A DNA stretch of 64,000 nt, taken from Saccopteryx bilineata. Its lineage: Eukaryota > Chordata > Mammalia > Chiroptera > Emballonuridae. The notes beneath the pieces were generated by a model. The model did no database searches. It saw nothing but the letters and a program-made list of their open reading frames with translations, and was not told the DNA's origin. The position numbers were made by a program, and so were the translations under genes. Shown piece after piece: positions 35,006-46,912 of this stretch. The stretch's first letter is position 1; every line of letters begins with the position of its first letter. The stretch lies in contig NC_089498.1 of NCBI RefSeq assembly GCF_036850765.1, positions 56,161,795 through 56,225,794 of the forward strand, in the 5' to 3' direction.

Positions 35006-35529
35006 AATGGTACACTTTTAATTTATATAATATGCATATTAAAACTATAAAGATTTTAATTATGTAAATGCCCCTAAAATGTCTTAAAATGTCTAATAAG
35101 TAAAGTAGGAATAATCTTTGAACACAGCATTCTATGGATTAGAAGTTTAACTTTTTTATACCACTATGATAATAATAGAACATCAAATCCAAATTCATAG
35201 TAATTTATGTGATTCATCCCTGGATATCTGATCCTAGAATTACACCCAGTATATACAAAGCACTTCATTAACAGTTGTGGAATAAGTGAATAAAATGTAA
35301 ACCCTAAATTTACACAAAGTAAAAACTTTGCATGTAATCCACTAATTTAAATCATTATGACCCACTGAAGGCTTGAAAATAGTTTGCTAATCCAGTATAA
35401 AAACTTTTTCATTCTTAAATAACTTATTTTATCAAAAAATATTATAATTCTATTTTTAATAAACTTTTCTTGTCATTTTTCTTCCAGTTTTTCCCCTTGG
35501 GTAGTATATAACACTAGGCTCTCTAGTAA
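35006..35529. other. AT-rich DNA with possible L2 tail
   Basis: Mostly unrecognised. 'cacttcattaacagttgtggaataagtgaataa' (about 35260-35295) resembles an L2-type tail. Confidence 0.45.
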
Positions 35530-35900
35530 TTATCAACCTAGACTCTACACTTGGCTTCCTGGGCCTGGATATTGGTCCTGTCAACTATTAGCTGTGAAGA
35601 CAAGATAAGTGACCTAACTCTCGGTCTCTCAAGTTGTTTCATCCTTAAAATGGAGATGATGGAAGTAAACCTGACTTGGGGTGGTGAAGACACAGTACAG
35701 TGTACACATGATTTGTAACAGAACTGTGCAATTCAAACAGGTATAATTGTGTTGATCAGTGTCACCTTAATAAATCCAGTAAAAAAGGAAAAAATTAAAA
35801 AATTAAATGGAGATGAAACTTTCATTTAATCACAGAACTGTTATAAAATTATATGAGTTAACACATGTAACAAGTATGTAGTTGAGTGTCTATCACAAGC
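35530..35900 (+). mobile_element. MIR SINE split by an L1 insertion
   Basis: MIR order is visible on both sides of the insertion: 'gactctacacttggcttcc...tagctgtgaaga', 'gtttcatccttaaaatggagatgatgg' on the left, and 'ttataaaattatatgagttaacacatgtaa' on the right. The break is filled by the L1 piece at 35660-35804. Confidence 0.75.
35660..35804 (+). mobile_element. 145-bp 5'-truncated L1 with 12-bp TSD
   Basis: Only the last part of the 3' UTR ('cttggggtggtgaagacacag') plus an A-rich tail. Perfect TSD AAATGGAGATGA at 35648-35659 and 35805-35816, taken from the MIR it interrupts. Confidence 0.9.
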
Positions 35901-36022
35901 TAAATTATCAATATAAATTAGGTTCTAGTTATAATGATTATGGTGATATTGACTTTGATATCTATAGCTCCCATAAAGGAACTGACCAAAAATAGATTGA
36001 ATTTGGAAAAGTTAATAATGTG

Positions 36023-36401
36023 GCCCTGGCTGGTTGGCTCAGTGGTAGAGCATGGGCCTGGTGTGCAGAAGTCATGGGTTCGATTCCCAGCCAGGGCACA
36101 CAGGAGAAGCACCCATCTGCTTCTCCACTCCTCCCCCTCTCCTTCCTCTCTGTCTCTCATCCTCCTGCAGCCAAGGCTCCATTGGAGCAAAAGTTTGCCT
36201 GGGCACTGAGGATGGCTCTGTGGCCTCTGCCTTAGGCGCTAAAATGGCTCTGGTTGCAACACACCAACACCCCAGGAGCATTGCCCCCTGCTGAGCATGC
36301 CCGGTGGATCCCGGTCGGGCGCATGCGGGAGTCTGTCTGACTGCCTCCCCGTTTCCAACTTCAGAAAAATACCAAAAAAAAAAAAAAAAAGAAAAAAAAA
36401 A
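36023..36401 (+). mobile_element. Type A SINE with 17-bp TSD
   Basis: Head GCCCTGGCTGGTTGGCTCAG and intact B box. A small internal deletion removes part of the CTCF-like block (GCCCCCTGCTGAGC remains). Perfect TSD GAAAAGTTAATAATGTG at 36006-36022 and 36402-36418. Confidence 0.95.
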
Positions 36402-36418
36402 GAAAAGTTAATAATGTG

Positions 36419-36795
36419 TGTTCAGATTTGCCTAATATCTAGTTTATACAAAGTAAAATCAAAAATCTTTCAGGGATCTGAAGTAAGACTATGTATTCTT
36501 TATGCAGGAAATGACATGTAAAACTAATGCTGGTTCATACTACTACAATCCCACCCATAGAATTTTCTCAATTCTGGATTCAGAACCAGTGACCTAATAA
36601 ATATAAAATAATTTCCAGAAAGGCTAGGATATATTCTCCAAAGTCAAATTTGCATGAACAAGGTATCAGTCTCTGTCAGTCTCTATTTCCCAATCTTTAA
36701 ATTGGACAAAAATATTTTTTCCTTAGTTTTTATAAGTATTAACAAATACATTGTAGAACAGTTAAGAATATACTAGAAAGTTTTTCTTCCTATTA
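36419..36795. other. AT-rich DNA, nothing recognised
   Basis: No feature recognised. Confidence 0.5.
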
Positions 36796-38010
36796 GTAAT
36801 AGAATTTATTTTTGGAACAGTTTTAGATTTGTAGAAATATTGAGCCAATAGTACAGAGTTGTCATGCACCTTTTTGCAGTTTCTTCTATTAAGAGCATCT
36901 TACTTAGCATTGTACATCTGTTAAAAATTAATGTCAACAAGACAGACAAGACAGGTAATAACAAGTGTTGGAGAGGCTGTGGAGAAAAAGGAACCCTCAT
37001 TCACTGTTGGTGGAAATGTAAAGTAGTACAACCATTATGGAAGAAAGTATGGTGGTTCCTCAAAAATTTAAGAAAAATAGAACTACCTTATGACCCAGCA
37101 ATCCCTCTACTGGATATATACCCCCAAAGCTCAAAAACATTGGTATATAAAGACACATGCAGCCCCATGTTCATCGCAGCTTTGTTCACGGTGGCCAAGA
37201 CATGGAAACAACCAAAAAGCCCTTCAATACTAGATTGGATGAAGAAGATATGATACATATATACTATGGAATACTACTCAGCCATAGGCAATGATGACAT
37301 TGGATCATTTACGACAACATGGATGGACCTTGATAACATTATACTGAGTGAAATAAGTAAATCAGAAAAAACTAAGAACTGTATGATTCCATACATAGGT
37401 GGGGCACAAAATTGAGACTCATGGATATGGACAAGAGTGTGGTGGTTACTAGGGGGAGGGAGCGGGAGGAGAGGAAGTTGGTAGGGGAAGGGGAGGGACA
37501 CAAAGAAAACCAAATATAAGGTGAAGAAAGACAATTTGACTTTGGGTGATGAGTATACAACATAATCAAATGTCAAAATGACCTGGAGATGTTTTCTCTG
37601 AATTTATGTACTCTAATTAATCATTGTCACCTTGTTAAAAACAATTTTCTAAATAAAAAAATCAACGAACATATATTGATAAGTTGTTATTATTAACTAA
37701 AGTCCATCATTTGTTCAAATTTTCTTAGGTTTTACCCAATAATTTTTACTGTTTTAGAATCCCATCCCAGGTACCATATCAATCACATTTAGTTTTACAG
37801 TTTGTAGAACACATTCCATTTTATTTTCTTGAGTTTCTCTTAGCTATGACCTTTTCTCAGACTTTCCTTGTTTTTGATGACTTTGACCATTTTGACAAGT
37901 ATAGTTAAAGTATGTTGTAGGATGCCCAATTAAAACATGTCATTTTTTTTCATAATAAGACTGGAGTTATGAACTTGGGTGAGGGGTTCTACAAAGATTT
38001 TAATTAACTT
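36796..38010 (-). mobile_element. Old L1 3' UTR, split by a younger L1
   Basis: The plus strand shows the antisense 3' UTR of an old L1: 'ttttggaacagttttagatttg' before the break and 'attattaactaaagtccatc', 'agactttccttgtttttgatgac' after it. The two halves join smoothly if 36928-37665 is removed. Confidence 0.8.
36928..37665 (+). mobile_element. Younger 5'-truncated L1 nested in an older L1
   Basis: Sense L1 from the ORF2 C-terminus ('aagtgttggagaggctgtgg', 'cctctactggatatataccc') to a G-rich 3' UTR and A-tail. It keeps a 129-codon open frame at 36864-37253 (ORF2 C-terminal end, starting in the host L1). Orientation is opposite to the host L1. Confidence 0.85.
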
Positions 38011-38227
38011 TTTTCTCAATACAAAATATCAATTACTCCTTCCCTGCTATTTCCAGAAAACTACTATTTTTCACTATTAATAAGGAGTGGTCTGCCTTCA
38101 AGATAACATTTTAAAATTTCATATTAACTATTTTGGGGGACATATCAGATTATTTCTAAACTTGGATGAAATTAATACTAATAAATACTAACTCAAAAAA
38201 ACTATAAGCTAAAGTATTTCTAATGCA

Positions 38228-38550
38228 TTTTTCTTTTTTGTCACATAGACAGAGAGCCAGAGAGAGGGACAGATAAGGACAGACAGACAGGGAGGGAGAA
38301 AGATGAGAAGCATCAATTCTTTGTTGCTACACCTTAGTTATTCATTGATTGCTTTCTCATAAGTGCCTTGACTGAGGGCTACAGCAGACTGAGTGACTCC
38401 TTGCTCAAGCCAAAGACCTTGAGCTCAAGCTGGTGAACCTTGCTCAAACCAGATGAGCCTGTGCTCAAGACAGCGATCTCCGGGTCTTGAACTGGGTCCT
38501 CTGCATCCCAGTCTGAATTTCTATCCACTGCGCCACCACCTAGTCAGGCT
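38228..38550 (-). mobile_element. Type B SINE
   Basis: The complement of the type B head (CGCCACCACCTAGTCAGGC) is at the right end and the T-rich tail at the left. GACAGACAGACAGGGAGGG is the complement of the CTGTCTGTC tract. Confidence 0.9.
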
Positions 38551-38705
38551 TTAATTTATTTAATCCCCACAATGACCCCAAGATAAATCACTTTAACCAT
38601 ATTGTCAAAAAGGTGCAAACATAGGCTCTTTAATTTTTTAACTTGCTCTTGTTCCCACAGCTCAGAATTGACAGAAGAGTGACATAAACTTGCTTCTGGT
38701 TTCAG
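38551..38705 (+). mobile_element. MIR SINE fragment
   Basis: 'tttaatccccacaatgacccc', 'ttaacttgctcttgttcccacagctcagaattgacagaag' follow the MIR 3' half. Confidence 0.6.
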
Positions 38706-39684
38706 TCACTACATTACATAGCACTTTATATATAAGTAAACTCTTTTTTTCTTTCAAATGTGTTTTGCTTCTTCAATACATAAAACTAATTAAATTCTGA
38801 ATTTTGTAATGGGCAATGGTTATAGTGTATTTTCCCTCTGAATAAGTGCTTTAGAGCATACTGGTTTTTAGTGTTTGACTTAAAAAAAAGAGGAGCAAGT
38901 GATTGAAAATAATTTATTTAACATGGAATATATTTAAAATTAAATATTAAAGAGACATAGACATATTAAGGTAGAAAATGTTCTACCTTCAAGTTTTGCA
39001 ATCTTTGAATGACAGGTTGAAAGTAGTGCAAGGGCTTGAAATATTTTTTTGTTCTTTCCATTTGGATAGTTTTCAAGGATGTAGTCTAACATATTGCATA
39101 TGTATATAAAGTTATAAAAATAGGAATACCATACTGTCTACTATATAGCTGAAGAAATACATTAATTTTTTGAACTCTTACATAGTTTAATATCTTTCCA
39201 TAGAAACATTATTCTCTCTGCCCATGATTTGCCTAAAGTAATCAATTCCCTCATTTTTTTATCATTCAGAAAACTTTGTTAATAATTTTGCTTTATGATT
39301 ATGACTCCTGAAATAAATATAAAATAATTTATATTTATTTTTCATGTTTCACTTTTATAAATCTTTGAACTTCTTTAAATATTCTTGTACATTTTACATG
39401 ACCCTCTCTCTATATGTGTGTGTGTTTCTGTATGTGTGTTTCAGTGTGGGTGTATTGACTGTTGGTTAAAAGTTAGAGAGATCCATCAAGTGGACACTAT
39501 TTGTCTGGAAATAAAAATGGACCAAGATAAGAGTATATAATCAAAAAGAATCTGGCTGATTGTTCAGTAGGTTGGAACAAGTAGTTCAAAAAACTGAAGA
39601 TAAAATGGCCTGGAGAAATCACTTTGATGAACTTGTTGGGGTGATCATAAAGTATGAAAACCCTTGAATCAATCAATTTCTTGA
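38706..39684. other. AT-rich DNA with short TG repeat
   Basis: Imperfect TG repeats at 39412-39455. 39460-39684 could be further decayed ERV sequence upstream of the integrase remnant, but I cannot show it. Confidence 0.5.
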
Positions 39685-39960
39685 GGACAAGTTGATGGTA
39701 TAGGGCTCATTTCATTTTTGAAGGAGAAGTCATTCAGATCAATTGGAAATGGCTCATATCACTAGTTATGGGGGTTTTGTTGTTGTTGTTGTCGTTGCCA
39801 GCTGGGACTCAGCTACAATGTCTATATGTCATCAGTGTTTGATCTATGGAAACAGGATCTTGCATAACATTTCCTTGAACCAAGGAACACAATTTATAAC
39901 CAATTCTATTTTACATAAAACAAACCTCAGGGAATTATTCAAAATAACTACAGGATTTTT
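39685..39960 (+). pseudogene. Broken retroviral-type integrase core
   Basis: From 39685 one frame reads GQVDGIG then SFLKEKSF, like the start of a retroviral integrase catalytic core (hydrophobic-x-D-x-x-G). A GTT expansion near 39776 and a frame change follow. From 39833 the next frame reads QCLIYGNRIL then ISLNQGTQF, matching the place of the second catalytic aspartate (D/S-x-x-G-T-x-F). Here that residue is N, so the site would be dead even without the frameshift. No LTRs or other ERV genes are seen around it. It is probably an old ERV fragment; a chance match is possible. Confidence 0.55.
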
Positions 39961-40217
39961 TTTGTAAAAATGATGTAAAATTCTTATTTATACAATTACT
40001 TTATTTGCAAAGAAGTATTTTTGTTAACTTTATAAAAGTTACAATGTAAACACTCAAAAACAGTTTATATAACATTATTTAAAATTAAGTCATAAATTTG
40101 TTTCAAAGCTTAGAGTGCTTATTTAAACTTATATTAACCTAATTAATAATCATGAATTTCTAATCTCAGAATATCTTCAAGATTCTTACAATATTCATCC
40201 ATTTTTTAACCTACTTT

Positions 40218-40625
40218 ATTTATTTACTTATTTATTTTAGTAAGAGAGAGAGAGAGAAAGAAAGAGAGAGAGAGAAAATGAGAGAGAGACAGAGATAGAC
40301 AAGAATGGAAAGAGATAAGAGATATCAACTCTTAGTTGACACACTCTAGTTGTTCATTAATTGCTTTCTCATGTGCGCCTTGACCAGAAAGCTCCAGTTG
40401 AGCCATTGACCCCTTGGTCAAGGCAGCAACCTTAAGCTTCAAGCCTGCGACCTTTGAGCTCAAGTCAGCAATCATACAATCATGACTATGATTCTACGCT
40501 CAAGTTGGTGACCCCGTACTAAAGCTGGTGAGCTCTCACTTAAACCAGTGACCTCAGGGTTTCAAAGGTAGGTCCTCAGCATTGCAGGTCAATGCTCTAT
40601 CCACTACACCACTGCCTGGTCTGGC
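40218..40625 (-). mobile_element. Type B SINE, long variant, 12-bp TSD
   Basis: About 408 bp with extra CAAGCCAGTGACC-like units and a GA-rich tract (40242-40290). Perfect TSD TTAACCTACTTT at 40206-40217 and 40626-40637. The variant is shared with the copy at 50895-51268. Confidence 0.93.
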
Positions 40626-40794
40626 TTAACCTACTTTGAATAGTCTTTAATATGGCCTATAAAGAATTTATTTTTGTTGTTGGCTTATGTATTAATTGAA
40701 ATTTAATACAAGTACTCAAAAATGAAAAAAAATGATCATAGATCAAAACAAATTGTCATAGAGTAAATATACTCATTTAACCCTCACACAAGTA

Positions 40795-41185
40795 AAAAAG
40801 GATGTGGTATATTTATATAATGGAATGCTTCTCAGCCATTTGTGACAACATGGATAGATCTTAAGATTATTATGTTAAGTGCTATAAGCCAGACTGAAAA
40901 AATCAAGAACCATATGATTTCACTCATATGTAGGATATAAAACTGAAAGCAACAGAGGAACAAACAAACAAACAAAAACCCAGACACAGATAATAGTATG
41001 GTGGTTACCAGAGAGAGAAGGAGTAGAGTGCGGTAAGTAGGGTCATGTAAACAATGACAAGAAAAGATTTGACTTTGTGTAGTAAACACAGTGCAATGTG
41101 ATGTATCTTAAAATTCTACATATAAAACCTATATAATTTTAATTAATGTCACCTTAATACATTTTATTTAAAAATTAAAACATTA
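40795..41185 (+). mobile_element. 5'-truncated L1 3' end
   Basis: ORF2 terminus ('tataatggaatgcttctcagcc') followed by a 3' UTR with 'gtggttaccagagagagaagg' and an A-rich tail. Confidence 0.8.
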
Positions 41186-42214
41186 AGATTATTCCACAAG
41201 ACTTTCTTGTGCCACCTCATAATGCCTACTCTATCCAAAATTTAATACTATCCATTTCTTTTATTTAAAAATTACATTTCCTTCTTGATTATAACCCTCT
41301 ACCTCCCTCCACAGGTTATATTGCACATTACCAGACACATCACAGATGTTTAAGAAATTCCACAGTAATGAACAGCACTGAATTTATAGCAGTATAACTG
41401 ATAGACCTATAATTATTCCAAGTTAACTGTAAATCATTTCCTATCTTTATTGAAACATCACATTAAATAGTGGGTTTTAAAATTTAAAGAGAAATATATG
41501 TTATATAAAATATTAGAATTATAAAACTGCAGTACAAAGTAGCATAATTTTAAAAAATAAGTAGAACTGCGAATAGCAAAATAATACATGGCCATTATAA
41601 ATTGCAAGTATTATAAAAGTAGATGCAGAATATTATAACTGTACAGATAAAAAAATTAGTAAAAGTATGATTCTGGGGAAAATATCAAGTCATTATTTGC
41701 TTTATCACAAGTAAAGTGGTTGATAGGTTTGTTTTTACTATTGTTAAGGTAAACTACTAATGTTAAAAAGTACATTGCATGTGGTAATAAAAATAGTATT
41801 CATAGGGTAAAAAAATCTAGAGTTGTGATTTTGTTGTTATAGATAAGGTTAACTGAGCCAAAATTCCACCAATAGAATTCAGTCTCATTTGTGCACGTGT
41901 GAAATGTTACACTTCATCTCCACACAATGTTCTTCAGCATCAGTATAATTTTCCCTGATAAAGAATAATATTTTCCAATATCCTATACATTTCTCTTTAT
42001 GTAATGTTTTTAACTACCAATGCTTCATAACATTCAAAACACTATAGTTCTCACTAAGGATGACTCCATTAAAACAAACCATGGTTATATCCTAGCCTCA
42101 TAGCGTATTGCAGATCATTAAGGCCAGACAATTCTCCAATGCAGAGAAGAGCTATAGTAAAAGACATTTGGTAAAAAGTCTACTGTCTCCCTTCAATGTT
42201 TGCAGGAAAACATA
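41186..42214. other. AT-rich DNA, nothing recognised
   Basis: About 1 kb without a recognised feature. Confidence 0.5.
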
Positions 42215-42216
42215 TA

Positions 42217-42604
42217 CAGGGGGTTCTTGGGTTAAAACACAGTTCTGTTCCTACAACAGTGATGTAATCCGAATTTTGGTATAAGTCATAAAACACCTTA
42301 GCTTAAATCACTTACCTATCCTAACACAGTTATAAAATCATTATCTAAAACATAAAAACACAATTATACCAAAAGTGGTGTACATAAGCGTACTAGGGAA
42401 TATCAACTCCCTCACTCATCTGCCACATTATTACATATTCTTCTGCCGCATGCAACTGCGCTAGTCCACCCATGCAGTCCATGTACGATGCTAACAGTGT
42501 AAGCCAAAATACTCATGTCTCAATTTTTTTAAGTTTTTATGGTAGTGAGCATCGTAAACTCAAAACCTTGTATGTAGTAAATGTCGTAACCCGAGTACCC
42601 ACTG
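42217..42604. mobile_element. Internally deleted Tigger-like element (same family as 29346)
   Basis: CAGGGGGTTCTTGGGTTA at the left and its counterpart TAACCCGAGTACCCACTG at the right, with TA on both sides (42215-42216, 42605-42606). The left 150 bp follow the 29346 copy closely, then the sequences part. 388 bp, no transposase. Confidence 0.88.
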
Positions 42605-42606
42605 TA

Positions 42607-43165
42607 CTAGCATTTTAAAGAAGACATGATGCTTTTTGAAGTGCAAATTAAGTGTCTATAATAATTTTGGTTATTTTGACAGATTCTTAGGTATGGGCAA
42701 AATTTTATATGGCTTTTTATTCTTCAGCCAGGGCAGAAAAAATAAAAGTAAAAGCAGAGAAAAAGGAAGAATATAAAGGAACATATGCTATACACACATT
42801 TTACAATGTAATGATTATCTGATAAGTAGTGCCTCATGTTTTTCCCATCAATTGATTTACATACAGAACAACATTTATAACTGCACATATCAATGGACCT
42901 GATATTATTCTCTCTCTAAATATTAGTAATAGTGATCTCCTCAAATGGTAGAGTAGCACAAATATCTGAGGATCTTTGAAAAAATACCCCTAAGAAATAC
43001 ACTCAGAAATTTTGATCCATATTTCTCTGTTAGAGCTTTGGAAATCCCAGGTGAGTATGACACCATGTATCCTGAGATAGGCATTTGGGAAGCATTAAAA
43101 TCCTCACCATTTATAAAAACAATAAATCGGCACCTGAAAATTACTACTGCATACAAAAGAGTGTC
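42607..43165. other. AT-rich DNA, nothing recognised
   Basis: No feature recognised. Confidence 0.5.
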
Positions 43166-43205
43166 AGCCTGATCTGTGGTGGTGCAGTGGATTAAACATT
43201 GACCT

Positions 43206-43466
43206 CAAAGGCCCCGGCCAGTTGGCTCAGTGGTAGAGTATCAACAGGTGTGTGGATGTCCTGGGTTAATTCCCAGTCAGAGCATACAGGAGAAGCACCC
43301 TTCTGCTTCTTCCCCCTTCCCCCTTTCCTTTCTCTCTGTTTCTCTCTTCTCCTCCCGCAGACAAGGCTCCATTGGAGCAAAGTTGACTCGGGCACTGAGG
43401 ATGGCTCCATGACAACCCCTCAGGTTTTTTTTTTATTTATTTTTTATTCATTTTAGAGAGGAGAGG

Positions 43467-43513
<47 letters not shown>

Positions 43514-43688
43514 CAGAGAGAGAGAAGGGGAGGAGCTGGAAGCATCAACTCCCATATGTGCCTTGACCAGGCAAGGCCAGGGTTTCAAACCAGTGACCTC
43601 AGCATTTCCAGGTCGACGCTTTATCCACTGTGCCACCACAGGTCAGGCCTATTTTTTTAAAAAATTTTATTTTATTTATTCATTTTAG

Positions 43689-43728
<40 letters not shown>

Positions 43729-43741
43729 GACAGAGAGAGTT

Positions 43742-43775
<34 letters not shown>

Positions 43776-44074
43776 CAGGGGAGAGGAGCTGGAAGCATCA
43801 ACTCCCATATGTGCCTTGACCAGGCAAGTCCAGGGTTTTGAACTGGCGACCTCAGCATTTCCAGGTCGACACTTTATCCACTGCACCACCACAGGTCAGA
43901 ACCCCTCAGGTTTTAGAATGGCTTCCATTGCAATAAAGCAATGCCCCAGATGGGTATAGCAATGCTCCCTAGGGGACTTATTGAGTGGATCCCAATCGGG
44001 CGCATGCAGGAGTTTGTCTCTCTGCCTATCTACTTCTCACTTCAGAAAAATATTAAATAAATAAATAAATAAAT
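43206..44074 (+). mobile_element. Type A SINE, middle level of the nest
   Basis: The head (GCCCCGGCCAGTTGGCTCAG) and first half run to about 43428. The second half ('ttttagaatggcttccattg' on) runs from 43900 to an (AAAT)n tail at 44074. It is split by two type C SINEs. Confidence 0.92.
43429..43899 (-). mobile_element. Two type C SINEs in tandem, innermost level
   Basis: Two complete antisense type C copies, about 43429-43648 and 43655-43899, each ending in the complement of the head (CACCACAGGTCAG). Both hold GA microsatellites grown from the CT tract. One 15-bp TSD, AACCCCTCAGGTTTT (43414-43428 and 43900-43914), brackets the pair. Either one inserted first and the other into its A-tail, or they arrived as a dimer. 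Confidence 0.92.
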
Positions 44075-44235
44075 AACATTGACCTGGAATGTTGAGGCTG
44101 CCAGTTCAAAACTCCAGTCTTGTCCAGTCAAGGCACATACAATAAGCAACAACTACGAGTTGATGATTCCTATTCTTCCCCACCCCCTTTCTCTCTTTCA
44201 TTCCCTTCTATTTCTAAGAAATTAATAATTAAAAT

Positions 44236-45265
44236 ATTTTTAAAAAGTAATGTGACCATGTATATTAATGGTCCTCAAAATTTTTTATTTTAAAAATTGT
44301 GTTTATTACATGAATTTCTACTTTTAAAGTCCTATTTCATCTCTGCCAGTTATACTCCAATGCCATCAATTTACTTTCTTTAACCAAAGATAATACACCT
44401 GTGTGCAAATAAATATGCGTTCAATAAGATTCAAAATACTTGAGCAATAAATAAGAATTTGTCTTATCTATAGAAAGATCAATGTAATTAAATAATATAT
44501 TAGCTTTTTGTTACAAAAATTTTAAATGTAAGTTCACCTTCACTTACAATTTTTTAATAAGGAATGTTTTACTTGGTAAATTTTCTGCTTTTTAAACAAT
44601 ACAAAAATTTTAATTTTTAAAAAGGTCCATAATTCATTCTGAAAACAAGAGAGACTATATATTTAAGAAAGAGTTCAGGTATTATTTATAGAATAACCTG
44701 AAAAGTTGAGTAAGACACTTTAACAGAACAAAAGTTGAGGAGTTAATCTTTAAAAAGAAAGCAACTCTGTGAATTCTGTAAAGTTAGCAATTCTCAGCAC
44801 CATTAAACATTTTATATAAAATTTATTTTATAGCCAAGTTAGTAACATACATGGTATACTTTTAAACCTGTTTAATATGAATCTCGTGAAATTTTAGGCA
44901 AACCAGCCTCATTTTTCCTTTATGACGCTAACCTAACTTCATCACCATGTTTGCTTGAAAACTACCTGAAATTTCCAGGGTGCATTTATCCAAAGTGGTC
45001 TATCTTTGCATTTTTAAACAGGACAAAAAATGAGTTTCATGAATGACAATTATGTTTATTTCCAGATGTCTTAACTGCTATGACTTGAAAGGACACATTC
45101 TGAAACAACGCTATTTAAGAACTGTGGATATTATGCTCCTGTTCCCTAATACTTCTCTTACTCCACTTATTACAATACATAAAGAAATTCCATAAATTGA
45201 TCATCATTCATTTACCTGAAGATAGTTCTCTTGCAAGGTATATTTAAAATCAACTTGTAAAGTAT
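44236..45265. other. AT-rich DNA, nothing recognised
   Basis: About 1 kb without a recognised feature. Confidence 0.5.
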
Positions 45266-45365
45266 ATTATTGCTTAACCACAATGCTGTACACCTAAAAC
45301 TAATACATAAAAGATAATAATATTGAAGGTAAACTGTGATTGAAAAATAAAAATAAATAAATAAG
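45266..45365 (+). mobile_element. Old L1 3' end
   Basis: 'caatgctgtacacctaaaactaatac' followed by an A-rich tail, a typical old L1 3' terminus. Confidence 0.55.
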
Positions 45366-46151
45366 TAATTTAGTACATAAAATATTAAGAGAAAAATAAA
45401 TCAATTTTTCCTGGGAACACTGGAGTAAACTCATGGAAAAAGATGAGAGGCATATATTGTCTCCAGATACCAATAGCTGCAACTTTTCTTACACCTTAAA
45501 TGAAGGAGTCATTTTGGGGGGTGAATAAAAGGAAAGCAAGTAATATAGTAAATGGAATAAGAAATGAGCCACAATATTATTGCAATAATGACATCTGCTA
45601 GTTAAAGATATTGCCCTGTTTTAAAATTAATTTTTCAATTAAGATACTAAATGTAATTTTGTAATTTTTCATCCAAGGGGCATTTCAGAACACTTAGAAT
45701 TAATCTTTAATTAAGTCAGTAATTGATCAAGATTCCACCTTTTTGCTTTTTATTAGACATTATAATATATTCCCCAAAGACAGTCTTTGATTTTATGTCA
45801 CATGTTCAGTGCTCTGGTTCTATACACTAACAGGCTCAAGGTTAGTAGCATTTGTGATTTTTTTTCAAAAGTACACTTTTGCTTCAGCATTTTAGGGCTT
45901 ATTCTTTTAAGGAAGTGTTATAATGAAGTATTTAAGAATACAGAACTTCTGTTTAGCTGTAAACTTATACGACTGTATTTAAATTCCATTGCTACCCCTA
46001 ATTTATGGTTTATATACACTGCCTGTTCATAAAATAATATTATCTACTTAATGTTTTTGTTCTAAGAATTAAATCAATTATTTTTAAATATTAGAAATAC
46101 ACATATATAATAGGAAAAAACTTACATTGTGTTCTTTTTCAAATACATATT
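45366..46151. other. AT-rich DNA, nothing recognised
   Basis: An 81-codon open frame at 45787-46032 has no recognisable motif and is not supported as a gene. Confidence 0.5.
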
Positions 46152-46163
46152 TATAAAAGTCTT

Positions 46164-46475
46164 TTTTATGACAGAGACAGAGAGAGACAGAGAGAGGGAC
46201 AGACAGACAGGAAGGGAGAGAGATGAGAAGCATCAATTCTTCATCACAGCCCTTAGTTGTTCATTGATTGCTTTCTCATATGGGACTTGACTGGAGGGGG
46301 GGCCCATAGCAGACTGAGTGACCCCTTGCTTAAGTCAGCGTCCCTCGGCTCAAGCTGGTGAACCTTGCTCATACCAGATGAACCTGCACTCAAGCTGACA
46401 ACCTTGAGGTTTCTAACCTGGGTCCTTCGCATCCCAGTTCGATGCTCTATGCACTGCACCACTACCTAGTCAGGC
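46164..46475 (-). mobile_element. Type B SINE with 12-bp TSD
   Basis: The head complement (CACTACCTAGTCAGGC) is at the right end. Perfect TSD TATAAAAGTCTT at 46152-46163 and 46476-46487. Confidence 0.94.
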
Positions 46476-46487
46476 TATAAAAGTCTT

Positions 46488-46912
46488 AAAAATTTTTTTT
46501 AAATATTATCTAAAGTACATTTGCTAAAAAATAAATGACAAGCATAACAGTATAAGACGATCAGTTTAGAAACAAGTAGACCCATGTTCAAAATTGAGTT
46601 TTGATACTTAGTTGAGCAATATGTTGAGCTTCTATAAACTCTAGTGTTTACATGGGTCTATATGGGTCTACTGGATATACTAAGTTGCTGAGATACTTAA
46701 CTAAGTAATATATAAGAAACCAGTATTCAGCAGTGTGTAAGCATACAAATAATTAAAAAATCAATCTAAGGTATATAAATTAAAATAAAAATAACAAATT
46801 ATAGTATTTAAAACTATTTAACTCATATATAAAAGTGAAACTTAAAAATTTGATTTAAAAGATAGTAATTAAGCTAAGTTACATTTAGATGTTAAACTTT
46901 AAAGAACATTGT
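46488..46912. other. AT-rich DNA, nothing recognised
   Basis: No feature recognised. Confidence 0.5.

Larger units (their letters stand above)
43168..44235 (+). mobile_element. Type C SINE, outer host of a three-level nest
   Basis: The head is at 43168-43205 (CAGCCTGATCTGTGGTGGTG) and the body resumes at 44075 ('aacattgacctggaatgttg') to an A-rich tail near 44235. The break coincides with an 11-bp TSD, AACATTGACCT (43195-43205 and 44075-44085), of the type A SINE inside it. Confidence 0.9.

Noticed and set aside
36864..37253. 129-codon open frame as an independent gene
   Set aside because: Its sequence is the C-terminus of L1 ORF2, starting by chance in the older host L1.
43440..43770. Possible CRISPR-like or satellite array from spaced GAGAGA repeats
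   Set aside because: The repeats are microsatellites grown from the CT tract of two type C SINEs. The DNA is mammalian.
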